Assembly: GCF_000968195.1 (NCBI RefSeq)
Contig: NZ_FO704550.1
Coordinates: 2,976,001-3,040,000, forward strand
Reading direction: 5' to 3'
DNA: 64,000 bases
From: Xenorhabdus doucetiae
GTDB lineage: Bacteria > Pseudomonadota > Gammaproteobacteria > Enterobacterales > Enterobacteriaceae
The notes under the pieces are model-generated. The model did not search any database and had not been told where the DNA came from. It saw nothing but the letters and a program-made list of their open reading frames with translations. The number at the start of each line of letters is the position of its first letter. Position 1 is the first letter of the stretch. Positions 18,959 through 27,657 of this stretch are shown here, piece by piece. The position numbers and the translations under genes were made by a program.

Positions 18959-19282
18959 TTAAACGTGGAAACTTTCCCCACAGCCGCATTCGCTGGAAAC
19001 ATTGGGATTGTTGAATTTAAAGCCTTCATTCAGACCTTCTTTAACAAAATCCAACTCAGTACCATCAAGGTAAAGGATGCTTTTACCGTCAACGATAACT
19101 TTCACGCCCTTATCTTCAAAAACCTGATCTTCTTCGTTTATTGCGTCAGCAAATTCAAGTACATATGCCATACCAGAGCAGCCGGATGTTTTCACCCCCA
19201 AGCGCAACCCGACACCTTTTCCTCGATTGGCAAGAAAGGCAGAAATACGTTGGGCTGCACTTTCTGTCACGGAAATTGACAT
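18959..19282 (-). CDS. iscA: Iron-sulfur assembly protein IscA
   Basis: IscA is an A-type carrier that takes Fe-S clusters to apo-proteins. From MSISVTESAAQRISAF (start at 19282) it has 107 residues, the same as E. coli, with the three ligand cysteines in VKTSGCSGMAYVLEF and the C-terminal SECGCGESF. The open frame runs upstream to 19354 and overlaps the iscU end, but that extension is not part of the family. The gene sits between iscU and hscB. Confidence 0.96.
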   Translation of the reverse strand: MSISVTESAAQRISAFLANRGKGVGLRLGVKTSGCSGMAYVLEFADAINEEDQVFEDKGVKVIVDGKSILYLDGTELDFVKEGLNEGFKFNNPNVSSECGCGESFHV

Positions 19283-19360
19283 ACAACACCTCATGTTAAA
19301 ACTAGTAAAGGTGGATATTGCAACAATATCCACCAAAAAGAAAATACCTTGCAAAAATAG

Positions 19361-19747
19361 TTACTTGGCTTGGCGTTTGTTCTTGTAATCAGCAATAGCC
19401 GCTTTGATAGCATCTTCGGCCAAAATAGAACAGTGGATTTTCACCGGCGGCAATTCTAACTCTTCAGCAATCTGGGTGTTTTTAATTCCCTCAGCCTGTT
19501 CCAGCGATTTGCCTTTCATCCATTCGGTGACCAATGAACTGGATGCAATTGCCGAGCCGCAGCCATAGGTTTTGAAACGTGCGTCTTCGATGATACCTTC
19601 ATCGTTGACTTTGATTTGCAACCGCATGACGTCACCACAAGCAGGTGCCCCTACCATGCCACTTCCCACGGATGGATCTTCGCTGTCGAATGAACCAACA
19701 TTACGTGGGTTTTCATAGTGATCAATTACTTTGTCGCTGTAAGCCAT
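19361..19747 (-). CDS. iscU: Fe-S cluster scaffold protein IscU
   Basis: IscU is the scaffold on which new Fe-S clusters are built from sulfur delivered by IscS. It has 128 residues, the standard length. The conserved cluster-binding residues are seen in GAPACGDVM (first Cys and the key Asp), the second Cys in KTYGCGSAIA and the third in HCSILAEDA, and the LPPVK chaperone motif is intact. It lies 24 bases after iscS. Confidence 0.97.
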   Translation of the reverse strand: MAYSDKVIDHYENPRNVGSFDSEDPSVGSGMVGAPACGDVMRLQIKVNDEGIIEDARFKTYGCGSAIASSSLVTEWMKGKSLEQAEGIKNTQIAEELELPPVKIHCSILAEDAIKAAIADYKNKRQAK

Positions 19748-19771
19748 ATCGTTACTCCTGAAACCGTCTGA

Positions 19772-20986
19772 TTAATGATGAGACCATTCGATGGCGCTAA
19801 TATCCACCCCCTGCTTGAACATTTCCCACAATGGAGAAAGATCGCGCAGGTGACCAATCGCGTTGTGAATCAACTTGATCGTGTAGTCTATTTCTTCTTC
19901 TGTGGTAAAACGCCCCAAAGAGAAACGGATAGAACTGTGTGCCAGTTCATCATTCATGCCCAGTGCACGCAGGACATAAGAAGGCTCCAGACTCGCTGAA
20001 GTACATGCGGAGCCAGAAGATACCGCCAGATCTTTCAATGACATCATCAAGGATTCACCTTCAACATAGTTGAAGCTGACATTCAGAATGTGTGGCGCAC
20101 CCAGTTCCAAATCACCGTTCAGGTAAACTTCTTCAATATCTTTGATACCGTTCCACAAACGCAGGCGCAAACCACGCAGGCGCTCTGCCTCGGATTCCAG
20201 CTCTTCCTTCGCGATACGGTAGGCTTCGCCCATGCCAACAATCTGGTGAACAGGCAATGTACCGGAACGCATACCGCGCTCATGACCACCGCCATGCTGT
20301 TGTGCTTCAATACGTACACGAGGCTTACGGCGCACATACATCGCACCAATTCCCATCGGGCCATAAAGCTTATGCGCAGAAAAGGACATCAGATCCACTT
20401 TGAGCTGGCTCAGGTCGATCGGCAATTTACCCACGCTTTGGGTAGCGTCCACATGGAAAATAATGCCACGGCTACGGCATAATTCACCGATGGTCACGAT
20501 ATCCTGAACAATACCGATTTCATTGTTGACGTGCATGATGGAAACCAGAATGGTGTCTTCACGCATGGCCGCTTCCAGCTCTTTCAGATCAATCATGCCG
20601 TTGCTCATTGGCGCCAGATAAGTGATCTCAAAACCTTCGCGCTCCAACTGGCGGCAAGTATCTAAAACCGCTTTGTGTTCCGTTTTGCTGGTGATAATGT
20701 GCTTGCCTTTCTTCTGATAAAATTTTGCAGCACCTTTAATTGCCAGGTTATCTGACTCTGTCGCCCCTGAAGTGAACACGATTTCACGCGGGTCCGCGCC
20801 GACTAAATCAGCAATTTGATTACGCGCGATATCAACCGCTTCTTCCGCCTGCCAACCAAAACGGTGCGAACGGGAAGCCGGGTTACCGAATATCCCGTCA
20901 ATCGTCAAATAATTCATCATCTTTTCAGCAACACGGGGATCGACCGGTGTTGTTGCTGAATAGTCCAAATAAATGGGTAATTTCAT
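19772..20986 (-). CDS. iscS: Cysteine desulfurase IscS
   Basis: IscS is the PLP-dependent enzyme that removes sulfur from cysteine for Fe-S clusters and thiolated tRNA. The 404-residue protein is full length. The PLP lysine lies in SFSAHKLYGP, and the persulfide cysteine on the mobile loop in SGSACTSASLEPSYV. It follows iscR with a 64-base gap and is co-oriented with the rest of the isc operon. Confidence 0.97.
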   Translation of the reverse strand: MKLPIYLDYSATTPVDPRVAEKMMNYLTIDGIFGNPASRSHRFGWQAEEAVDIARNQIADLVGADPREIVFTSGATESDNLAIKGAAKFYQKKGKHIITSKTEHKAVLDTCRQLEREGFEITYLAPMSNGMIDLKELEAAMREDTILVSIMHVNNEIGIVQDIVTIGELCRSRGIIFHVDATQSVGKLPIDLSQLKVDLMSFSAHKLYGPMGIGAMYVRRKPRVRIEAQQHGGGHERGMRSGTLPVHQIVGMGEAYRIAKEELESEAERLRGLRLRLWNGIKDIEEVYLNGDLELGAPHILNVSFNYVEGESLMMSLKDLAVSSGSACTSASLEPSYVLRALGMNDELAHSSIRFSLGRFTTEEEIDYTIKLIHNAIGHLRDLSPLWEMFKQGVDISAIEWSHH

Positions 20987-21050
20987 TGCTCACATGCTCC
21001 GTAAGACACTTTTAATACTTTTATTGTCACAACAAGTATTTGCCGCAAGG

Positions 21051-21545
21051 TTACGCACGCAGGTTAACGTTAATCGTCTCTTGAGGTCTGCCGTTAGGGG
21101 TACGTCGCTTATCGCCGTCTTGACGATCAGCAACGTCCAATACTTCTTGGTTATTCACTAATTCTTCTAAACTGATGCTACTCAGGAAGCTGGTGATGCG
21201 ATCACTGAGGTCACGCCACAAGGCATGGGTCAAACACCGATCGCCGCCTTGGCAGCCTTCCCTGCCTTGGCAACGAGTGGCATCAACGGATTCATCAACA
21301 GCAGAAATTACTTCGGCAACGAAAATGTGACTGGCACTTCTGCCCAATAAATAGCCGCCACCGGGACCACGGACGCTAGAAACCAGACCATTTTTACGCA
21401 AGCGGGAAAACAACTGCTCAAGATAGGAAAGGGAGATGCCCTGACGTTCAGAAATGTCGGCTAATGGAACCGGACCTTCTTGTGAATGCAACGCCACATC
21501 TAACATGGCGGTTACCGCATAACGTCCTTTTGATGTCAGTCTCAT
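21051..21545 (-). CDS. iscR: Fe-S-dependent regulator IscR
   Basis: IscR is an Rrf2-family repressor that senses Fe-S status and represses its own operon when holding a [2Fe-2S] cluster. From MRLTSKGRYAVTAM (21545) it has 164 residues. The winged helix-turn-helix is at the N-terminus, and the cluster ligands are Cys92, Cys98, Cys104 and His107 in CQGREGCQGGDRCLTH. The open frame reaches 21605, into the promoter region, so the internal ATG is chosen. Two type 1 IscR sites lie just upstream. Confidence 0.97.
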   Translation of the reverse strand: MRLTSKGRYAVTAMLDVALHSQEGPVPLADISERQGISLSYLEQLFSRLRKNGLVSSVRGPGGGYLLGRSASHIFVAEVISAVDESVDATRCQGREGCQGGDRCLTHALWRDLSDRITSFLSSISLEELVNNQEVLDVADRQDGDKRRTPNGRPQETINVNLRA

Positions 21546-21584
21546 AACAAAAACTCCGTGGTGAAATATGGGTGAAATTGTGGC

Positions 21585-21635
21585 ATTCCTGACTGTTTTA
21601 GTCAACTATTTAACCGAGTAATTTACTCAACTATT
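21585..21635 (-). promoter_or_regulatory. iscR promoter with two tandem type 1 IscR operators
   Basis: Two 25-bp sites on the minus strand match the type 1 IscR pattern (ATAGTTGACT, a central A/T stretch, AGTC and purines): one at 21611-21635 (core TTGAGTAAATTACTC) and one at 21585-21609 (core TTGACTAAAACAGTC). Their centres are 26 bp apart. The nearer one contains a -35 TTGACT, followed after 17 bases by CACAAT with an upstream TG (extended -10). This predicts feedback repression of the whole isc operon. Confidence 0.85.
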
Positions 21636-21673
21636 ATTTGTGGCTGCCTGCAACATTTTTCAAACACGTCAGT

Positions 21674-22405
21674 TTATTTTTTAGCCCATTTCTCCATAGA
21701 AGTCAGTATACCACGCAGGATATTCAGCTCTTGGGTTTCCGGCCGCGCACGGGTATAAAGGCGTCTTAATCTATTCATGATCTGCCCCGGATGTGCTTTG
21801 CGAATGAAACCAGATTCATTCAATACCTGCTCAAGATGCTGATAAAAACGCTCCATGTCTTCGGCAGGTGGATACGTTGCTTCATGCTCTGGAGACGTCG
21901 CTTCCAACTGCTCCTGAGCCGCAAGGTGTGCCATGCGAATCTCATAGCTGACCAACTGAACCGCCATCGCCAAATTCAGCGAACCATATTCCGGATTGGT
22001 CGGAATATAAAGGTGATAATGACACTTCTGCAACTCTTCGTTAGTCAAGCCGACACGTTCACGGCCAAAAACAATGGCCACCGGTGAGTGACTGGCTGCG
22101 TTGACGCAACGTTCACCACACTCACGCGGTTCAACCATTGGCCAAGAGAGGGTTCGGGAGCGGGCACTGGTTCCAATAACCAACTCACACCCCACCAGTG
22201 CCTCATCCAACGAATTCACCATCGTTGCATTGCCGATGACATCACTGGCACCGGCAGAAAGTGCGATAGCGTGAGAATCAGGTTGGACGAGGGGATTGAC
22301 CAGATACAGATTGGTTAATCCCATTGTTTTCATGGCCCTGGCGGTTGATCCCATGTTACCTGTATGGGAGGTTTCTACCAGAATAATGCGGATATTCTCT
22401 AACAT
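21674..22405 (-). CDS. trmJ: tRNA (cytidine/uridine-32-2'-O)-methyltransferase TrmJ
   Basis: TrmJ is a SPOUT methyltransferase that 2'-O-methylates position 32 of several tRNAs. From MLENIRIILVETSHTGNMG (22405) it has 243 residues. The SPOUT motifs are visible: SHTGNMGSTARAMKTMG, VFGRERVGLTNEEL and the cofactor-loop ANPEYGSLNLAMAVQ-like segment near the end of the fold. The frame extends 18 codons upstream into the suhB promoter region and is trimmed here. It is divergent from suhB and upstream of iscR, as in E. coli. Confidence 0.95.
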   Translation of the reverse strand: MLENIRIILVETSHTGNMGSTARAMKTMGLTNLYLVNPLVQPDSHAIALSAGASDVIGNATMVNSLDEALVGCELVIGTSARSRTLSWPMVEPRECGERCVNAASHSPVAIVFGRERVGLTNEELQKCHYHLYIPTNPEYGSLNLAMAVQLVSYEIRMAHLAAQEQLEATSPEHEATYPPAEDMERFYQHLEQVLNESGFIRKAHPGQIMNRLRRLYTRARPETQELNILRGILTSMEKWAKK

Positions 22406-22472
22406 GGCGGCTTTTAAATTCAGTATAAGAGCCGAATATCTTAACACAGCATTAGTCATTTTGACGAACTAC

Positions 22473-22481
22473 TGCTATACT
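22473..22481 (+). promoter_or_regulatory. Extended -10 promoter element of suhB
   Basis: TGC followed by TATACT forms an extended -10 about 50 bases before the suhB start. The hexamer 17 bases upstream (TAGTCA) is a weak -35 candidate. Confidence 0.5.
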
Positions 22482-22529
22482 GCGCGCCGATTTGTTCCCG
22501 TTCTTTAAAATCCCGGTGGAAGATACCCC

Positions 22530-23333
22530 ATGCATCCGATGCTAAACATCGCTATACGCGCTGCGCGTAAAGCCGGCAACTACATTGCCAAAAGCTATGA
22601 AACTCCTGATGCTGTTGAAGCAAGCCAAAAAGGCAGTAACGATTTCGTGACCAATGTTGATCGTGAAGCGGAAAAGCTGATCATTGACATCATCCGTAAA
22701 TCTTATCCTAAGCATACGATTATTACCGAAGAAAGCGGTGAGCACTTAGGAGAAGAATACGATTTCCAATGGGTTATCGATCCGCTGGATGGCACCACCA
22801 ACTTTATTAAACGTCTCCCCCATTTTGCTGTTTCCATTGCCGTGCGCATTAAAGGCCGCACTGAAGTGGCTGTGGTTTACGATCCGATGCGTAATGAGCT
22901 GTTCACCGCAACCCGTGGTCAAGGCGCTCAATTGAATGGTTATCGTCTGCGCGGTACGAATGCCCGTGATCTGGATGGCACGATCCTGGCGACCGGTTTC
23001 CCATTCAAAGCCAAGCAACACGCTATCCCTTACATGAATGTACTGGGTAAATTATTTGATCGCTGTGCAGACTTCCGCCGCACGGGTTCAGCGGCACTGG
23101 ATATGGCCTATGTGGCTGCCGGCCGTGTCGATGGCTTCTTCGAAATTGGCCTGAAACCATGGGATTTCATGGGCGGCGAATTGCTGGTACGTGAATCAGG
23201 TTGCATTGTCACCGATTTCGTTGGCGGCCATAACTATATCAGCTCCGGCAATATCGTTGCGGGCAGCCCACGTATTGTTAAAGATATTCTGTCTGAAATG
23301 CGTGAAGAATTAACTGAAGCACTGAAACGTTAA
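22530..23333 (+). CDS. suhB: Inositol-1-monophosphatase / Nus-factor SuhB
   Basis: SuhB hydrolyses inositol monophosphate in vitro and in E. coli is also part of the rRNA antitermination complex. The 267-residue protein has the metal-binding motifs of the family: EESGEH, IDPLDGTTNFI and KPWDFMGGELLVREAG-like (here WDFMGGELLVRESG). The ATG at 22530 is preceded by GGTGGAAG. It is divergent from trmJ and ends at a strong terminator. Confidence 0.96.
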   Translation: MHPMLNIAIRAARKAGNYIAKSYETPDAVEASQKGSNDFVTNVDREAEKLIIDIIRKSYPKHTIITEESGEHLGEEYDFQWVIDPLDGTTNFIKRLPHFAVSIAVRIKGRTEVAVVYDPMRNELFTATRGQGAQLNGYRLRGTNARDLDGTILATGFPFKAKQHAIPYMNVLGKLFDRCADFRRTGSAALDMAYVAAGRVDGFFEIGLKPWDFMGGELLVRESGCIVTDFVGGHNYISSGNIVAGSPRIVKDILSEMREELTEALKR

Positions 23334-23367
23334 TTATTAATAAATATCATAGAGCAATGTTATTTTC

Positions 23368-23393
23368 AGGGCACCCATTGGGTGCCCTTTTTT
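23368..23393 (+). terminator. Rho-independent terminator of suhB
   Basis: AGGGCACCC, a short loop and GGGTGCCCT form a 9-bp stem followed by a run of six Ts, 35 bases after the suhB stop. It may also serve the convergent hcaT, which ends at 23423. Confidence 0.93.
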
Positions 23394-23422
23394 CTTATGC
23401 TTTTTACCTGAGATTTCTGGTT

Positions 23423-24655
23423 TCAACCATGCGCTTCAACTTTGGGTCGCAGGAACAGGGCAGGCAACACAATCAGCGCCATCACCCAAAATATGCCACT
23501 GCCGATATGCTCATACATGAAACCCGCAATGATACTCATGACAGCAATACCGCCCCCCATTGCCAAGCCCGAGTAAGTGGCCTGCAAGCGGATGATTTCG
23601 TTTTCTTTTCTGGCACCAATAAAACGCATCGCTGCCAAATGGCAAACCGTAAACGTGCCGCAATGCAGGATTTGGATAAGAATCAACACCGACAATTCGG
23701 TCGATGTTCCCATCAATCCCCAACGAACCACACCACAAATCCCTGACAACAACAGCAAATTACGTGCACTCCAACGGCGGAACAGTTGCTTACTGAAAGT
23801 AAAGATCACCACTTCCGCCACCACGCCCAACGACCAGAGATAACCAATGGTTGATGAGGAATAACCCGCCTGCTCCCAGTAAATAGAGCCAAAACTGTAG
23901 TACCCCGCATGGGCAGCTTGCAGTAAAGTCACGCAGACTAAAAACTGCCACACAGATTTTTCGGATAACAGTGCCTTAAAAGAAACCGCATGTGTATTTG
24001 TAGCCTTAATTTTACCTGCCGGCATGACGGAAGGTTTCAGCATCATGCCCAACAGCATGGCGGCAACACTGAAAACCAAAAACGCCAGAATAATCTGATG
24101 AGTGCCAAACAAATGGTGACCGATCCACGCATTTAAACGGTCAAATGAGATATTCCAGCCAATATTCAGCGGACTGAGTGAGAAATTTATGCCATTGGCC
24201 GACATCAATATGCCGGTCAACGAAGAACTGATAATAAACGCAATCGATCCCCAGACCCTGACCTTGCCATAATCAAAGGTAAACTGTTTTTGCCATGTGC
24301 CGGCCAACGCATCTGATAAAGGGACTAAGGGGGCAAAAAATAAGTTGAAGCCAACCATGACAAAGAAAAGCCATGCCCAATGGCTGCCGAAGACAAAGCA
24401 AACGGCAAAAAGCAGGGCTAACAAGGAGAGAAAACGCAACGCACTGATTAACTTGGCCGGATCTTTTATGGTAGGAGAAATAACCAAACTGCCGATAAAG
24501 CGGGCGACCATGCCGACACCTAACAATATCCCTATCATGGAGGCTTCAATGCCTTCACCTTTTAACCAGACAGACCAAAAGGGCAAAAATATGCCATAAG
24601 AGAAAAAATAGGTGAAATAGCTCAACCCCAGCCAAAATGTTGATGGAACAACCAT
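23423..24655 (-). CDS. hcaT: 3-phenylpropionate/MFS transporter HcaT
   Basis: This 410-residue major facilitator protein has about 12 hydrophobic segments and opens with a strongly conserved HcaT signature (FTYFFSYGIFLPFWSVWLKG). The 'NLFFAPLVPLSDALA' loop and 'DYGKVRVWGSIAF' motif are also shared with E. coli HcaT. No catabolic hca genes are nearby, so the substrate may not be phenylpropionate. Relative to E. coli there is an extra stretch of about 25 residues after the fifth helix (around NISFDRLNAWIGHHLFG). It lies between suhB and glyA, as in E. coli. Confidence 0.88.
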   Translation of the reverse strand: MVVPSTFWLGLSYFTYFFSYGIFLPFWSVWLKGEGIEASMIGILLGVGMVARFIGSLVISPTIKDPAKLISALRFLSLLALLFAVCFVFGSHWAWLFFVMVGFNLFFAPLVPLSDALAGTWQKQFTFDYGKVRVWGSIAFIISSSLTGILMSANGINFSLSPLNIGWNISFDRLNAWIGHHLFGTHQIILAFLVFSVAAMLLGMMLKPSVMPAGKIKATNTHAVSFKALLSEKSVWQFLVCVTLLQAAHAGYYSFGSIYWEQAGYSSSTIGYLWSLGVVAEVVIFTFSKQLFRRWSARNLLLLSGICGVVRWGLMGTSTELSVLILIQILHCGTFTVCHLAAMRFIGARKENEIIRLQATYSGLAMGGGIAVMSIIAGFMYEHIGSGIFWVMALIVLPALFLRPKVEAHG

Positions 24656-24679
24656 CCAAATGCCCCCATTTTTAAATGC

Positions 24680-24716
24680 AAAAAAACCCGCTCAAAACTA
24701 ACGTTATGAGTCGGGC
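24680..24716 (-). terminator. Rho-independent terminator of glyA
   Basis: On the minus strand CCCGACTCA pairs with TGAGCGGG (one bulged base) and is followed by seven Ts. It lies about 30 bases after the glyA stop. Confidence 0.85.
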
Positions 24717-24746
24717 TTATGATTAAATTACATTATTGATTTTAAA

Positions 24747-26000
24747 TTACGCGTAAACCGGATATTTTGCGCAGATATTCAATACTTTTTGCTTAACGCT
24801 TTCAATGGTCGCTTCATCATTGATGTTATCCAGCACGTCACACATCCAGCCGGCCAGTTCACAGGTTTCTGCTTCCTTGAAACCGCGACGGGTAATGGCA
24901 GGCGTGCCGATACGGATACCGGAAGTGACGAACGGGCTGCGCGGATCGTTCGGTACGCTGTTTTTGTTAACCGTGATATTGGCACGTCCCAATGCTGCAT
25001 CCGCCTCTTTACCAGTGATGTTTTTATCCACCAGATCCAGCAAGAACAAATGGTTTTCAGTTTCGCCGGAGACCACTTTGTAACCCCGTTGCAGGAAGAC
25101 GTCGACCATCGCTTTCGCGTTCTTGGCAACTTGATGTTGGTAGGCTTTGAACTCAGGCTCCATCGCTTCTTTCAATGCCACTGCCTTACCGGCAATCACG
25201 TGCATCAATGGGCCGCCCTGAGAACCGGGAAAAACCGAGGAGTTCAGTTTCTTGTAAAACTCTTCATCGCCACCCTTCGCCAGAATCAAGCCACCACGAG
25301 GACCTGCCAAAGTTTTGTGCGTTGTAGTTGTTACCACATGGGCATGAGGAACGGGGTTTGGATAGACACCTGCGGCAACCAGACCCGCGACATGGGCCAT
25401 GTCAACAAACAGGTAAGCACCGATTTCATCGGCAATTTCACGCATCTTCGCCCAATCAACGATCCCGGAATACGCCGAGAAGCCACCGATGATCATTTTA
25501 GGCTGATGTTTTTGTGCTTGGGCGCGGATATCGTCGTAATCGATTTTGCCTGCTTCATCAATACCATAAGGCACGATGTTATAAAGTTTACCGGAGAAGT
25601 TAACAGGAGAGCCGTGAGTCAGGTGGCCGCCATGCGCCAGATTCATCCCTAACACCGTATCGCCGGGTTTCAGCAGTGTCATGTACACCGCCGCATTTGC
25701 CTGAGAACCAGAGTGCGGCTGGACGTTAGCATAATCAGCGCCAAACAACTCTTTTGCACGGTCAATCGCAAGTTGCTCAACGATATCGACATACTCACAA
25801 CCACCGTAGTAACGTTTACCCGGATAGCCTTCCGCATACTTATTAGTGAGCTGAGAGCCTTGAGCCTGCATAACCCTTGGGCTGGTGTAGTTTTCAGAAG
25901 CAATCAATTCAATGTGTTCTTCTTGGCGACAAACCTCCTGTTCCATCGCTTGCCACAGTTCGGGATCGTAATTCGCAATATTCATTTCACGCTTTAACAT
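24747..26000 (-). CDS. glyA: Serine hydroxymethyltransferase
   Basis: GlyA interconverts serine and glycine, loading one-carbon units on tetrahydrofolate with PLP. The 417-residue protein equals E. coli in length. The PLP lysine lies in VVTTTTHKTLAGPRGG, and the N-terminal IELIASENYTSPRVM is conserved. GGAG sits 6 bases before the ATG at 26000. It is divergent from hmp across a 358-base spacer that holds a PurR operator on its side. Confidence 0.97.
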   Translation of the reverse strand: MLKREMNIANYDPELWQAMEQEVCRQEEHIELIASENYTSPRVMQAQGSQLTNKYAEGYPGKRYYGGCEYVDIVEQLAIDRAKELFGADYANVQPHSGSQANAAVYMTLLKPGDTVLGMNLAHGGHLTHGSPVNFSGKLYNIVPYGIDEAGKIDYDDIRAQAQKHQPKMIIGGFSAYSGIVDWAKMREIADEIGAYLFVDMAHVAGLVAAGVYPNPVPHAHVVTTTTHKTLAGPRGGLILAKGGDEEFYKKLNSSVFPGSQGGPLMHVIAGKAVALKEAMEPEFKAYQHQVAKNAKAMVDVFLQRGYKVVSGETENHLFLLDLVDKNITGKEADAALGRANITVNKNSVPNDPRSPFVTSGIRIGTPAITRRGFKEAETCELAGWMCDVLDNINDEATIESVKQKVLNICAKYPVYA

Positions 26001-26108
26001 TGGGTTCTCCTGACTCAGCTACATCTCGAAAAAAATACCCCTGAGGGCCAGAATGCCACACAGTGTAAACTCTTTTTATCAAATGAGATAGTCTTGACAA
26101 AACAAATT

Positions 26109-26124
26109 ACGCAAACGTTTGCAT
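26109..26124. promoter_or_regulatory. PurR operator upstream of glyA
   Basis: ACGCAAACGTTTGCAT matches the PurR consensus ACGCAAACGTTTNCNT at every defined position. It lies about 110 bases before the glyA start; glyA is a known PurR target in E. coli. Confidence 0.88.
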
Positions 26125-26294
26125 TATGCGATAATCGCCATTAGCAGCCCAATAACCTGCTATTGCCCAATAATTACCGTTTTATTATTGGTATTTGTGA
26201 TCTTGCCCAAGGTTTACCCTGTTTTAAATTCTAATTTTTTGATTTAAATCAGCGTAATCCTCTTTTCTCAAATCAGCATATTCCCAAATCCTAT

Positions 26295-26317
26295 AAGTTG
26301 TATTTAAAATGCAATTT
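26295..26317. promoter_or_regulatory. NsrR operator upstream of hmp
   Basis: AAGTTGTATTT, one base, AAATGCAATTT form an 11-1-11 palindrome matching the NsrR pattern (AAGATGCYTTT-N-AAARGCATCTT). It ends 41 bases before the hmp start and predicts nitric-oxide induction. The rest of the glyA-hmp spacer, apart from the PurR site, shows nothing definite. Confidence 0.75.
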
Positions 26318-26358
26318 ATAGATTTCAGCATCACATGAGAAAAATTCAGGAGATCCCC

Positions 26359-27555
26359 ATGCTAGACAGTCAGGTTATCGCCACCATCAAATCGACCATT
26401 CCACTCATTGTTTCTACAGGCCCCAAGCTCACGGCGCATTTTTACGAACGTATGTTCAAACATCATCCTGAATTAAAAGATATTTTTAATATGAGCCACC
26501 AGATCAATGGTGATCAGCGTGAAGCGCTGTTCAATGCCCTTTGTGCTTATGCCGCCAATATCGATAACCTGCCAGCGCTGTTGCCTGCCGTAGAAAAAAT
26601 CGCCCATAAACACACCAGCCTCAACATTCAACCGGAGCATTATCAGATTGTCGGTACGCACCTTCTGGCAACCCTTGATGAAATGTTTCATCCCGGTGAC
26701 GAAGTGCTCAGTGCCTGGGGAGAAGCCTATAACGTATTGGCGAATGTCTTTATCAATCGGGAAGAGGAAATTTATCAAAACGGTGAGTCTCTGGAGGGCG
26801 GCTGGCGTGATCTGCGGCCGTTTCGTGTCAGCCGGAAACAGCCACAAAGTGATGTCATTACCCGCTTTGAGTTTGTGCCGGTTGATGGTGGCAAGGTCAT
26901 GGATTACAAGCCGGGGCAATATTTAGCAGTCTATATCGAAGATCCCAGCTTTGAAAACCGTGAAATTCGCCAGTATTCGCTGACTGCCGCACCAAACGGA
27001 ACCTGTTATCAAATTGCCATTAAACGTGAACCGCAGGGCAAGGTGTCAAATCACATGCACGATAAGGTTCAAGAAGGGGATATCGTGATGCTGGCAGCGC
27101 CACGCGGTGATTTTTTCCTTGATGTGCAATCTGATACGCCGGTGACACTGGTTTCGGCGGGCGTAGGTTTGACCCCCATGATGAGTATGTTGCAATACCT
27201 GCATAATCAACATCATGCCGGAGCGGTAAACTGGTTCCACGCCGCAGAACATGGCGGTCATCACGCTTTCGCCAATCAGGTGAATGAAATTTCCCAATCC
27301 ATGCCTAATCTGCATTCACAAGTCTGGTATCGCGAACCCAGAGAGATTGATCAGAAAGGCCTGCACTACCAACACACCGGGCTTATGGATCTCTCGCTCG
27401 TGAAAGACGCTATCACGACAGAGGGAATGCAATTCTATTTCTGCGGGCCTGTGGCTTTTATGCAGCATATCGCCAAGCAGTTGCTGGCAATGGGCATTGA
27501 TGAACAACATCTCCATTATGAGTGTTTTGGCCCGCATAAACATAAAGTCATGTAA
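26359..27555 (+). CDS. hmp: Flavohemoglobin (nitric oxide dioxygenase)
   Basis: Hmp turns nitric oxide and oxygen into nitrate using NAD(P)H, FAD and haem. From MLDSQVIATIKSTIP (26359, with CAGGAG upstream) it has 398 residues. The globin domain spans about 1-138 with proximal His85 and the distal residues Tyr29 and Gln53. The FAD domain (RQYSLTAAPNG) and NAD domain (SAGVGLTPMMSML) follow, and the C-terminus YECFGPHK is typical. The open frame begins 8 codons earlier. An NsrR site precedes it. Confidence 0.97.
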   Translation: MLDSQVIATIKSTIPLIVSTGPKLTAHFYERMFKHHPELKDIFNMSHQINGDQREALFNALCAYAANIDNLPALLPAVEKIAHKHTSLNIQPEHYQIVGTHLLATLDEMFHPGDEVLSAWGEAYNVLANVFINREEEIYQNGESLEGGWRDLRPFRVSRKQPQSDVITRFEFVPVDGGKVMDYKPGQYLAVYIEDPSFENREIRQYSLTAAPNGTCYQIAIKREPQGKVSNHMHDKVQEGDIVMLAAPRGDFFLDVQSDTPVTLVSAGVGLTPMMSMLQYLHNQHHAGAVNWFHAAEHGGHHAFANQVNEISQSMPNLHSQVWYREPREIDQKGLHYQHTGLMDLSLVKDAITTEGMQFYFCGPVAFMQHIAKQLLAMGIDEQHLHYECFGPHKHKVM

Positions 27556-27597
27556 TACGGCGGAATAAATACACAAGGGACGTGGTAAACAAGAATA

Positions 27598-27636
27598 AGT
27601 GATAACGGTTGACGACATGGCCGTTATCACTTTTTT
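27598..27636 (+). terminator. Rho-independent terminator of hmp
   Basis: AGTGATAACGG and CCGTTATCACT form an 11-bp perfect stem with a 12-base loop, followed by six Ts. It lies about 43 bases after the hmp stop, between hmp and the convergent glnB. Confidence 0.93.
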
Positions 27637-27657
27637 CAGGGGATTTCAGTGGCTTGA

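Noticed and set aside
18938..19279. 113-codon plus-strand frame opposite iscA
   Set aside because: Antisense shadow of iscA without a ribosome site.
24789..25652. 287-codon open frame on the plus strand opposite glyA
   Set aside because: It lies wholly antisense to the conserved glyA and has no ribosome site or family resemblance; it follows from codon bias of the real gene.
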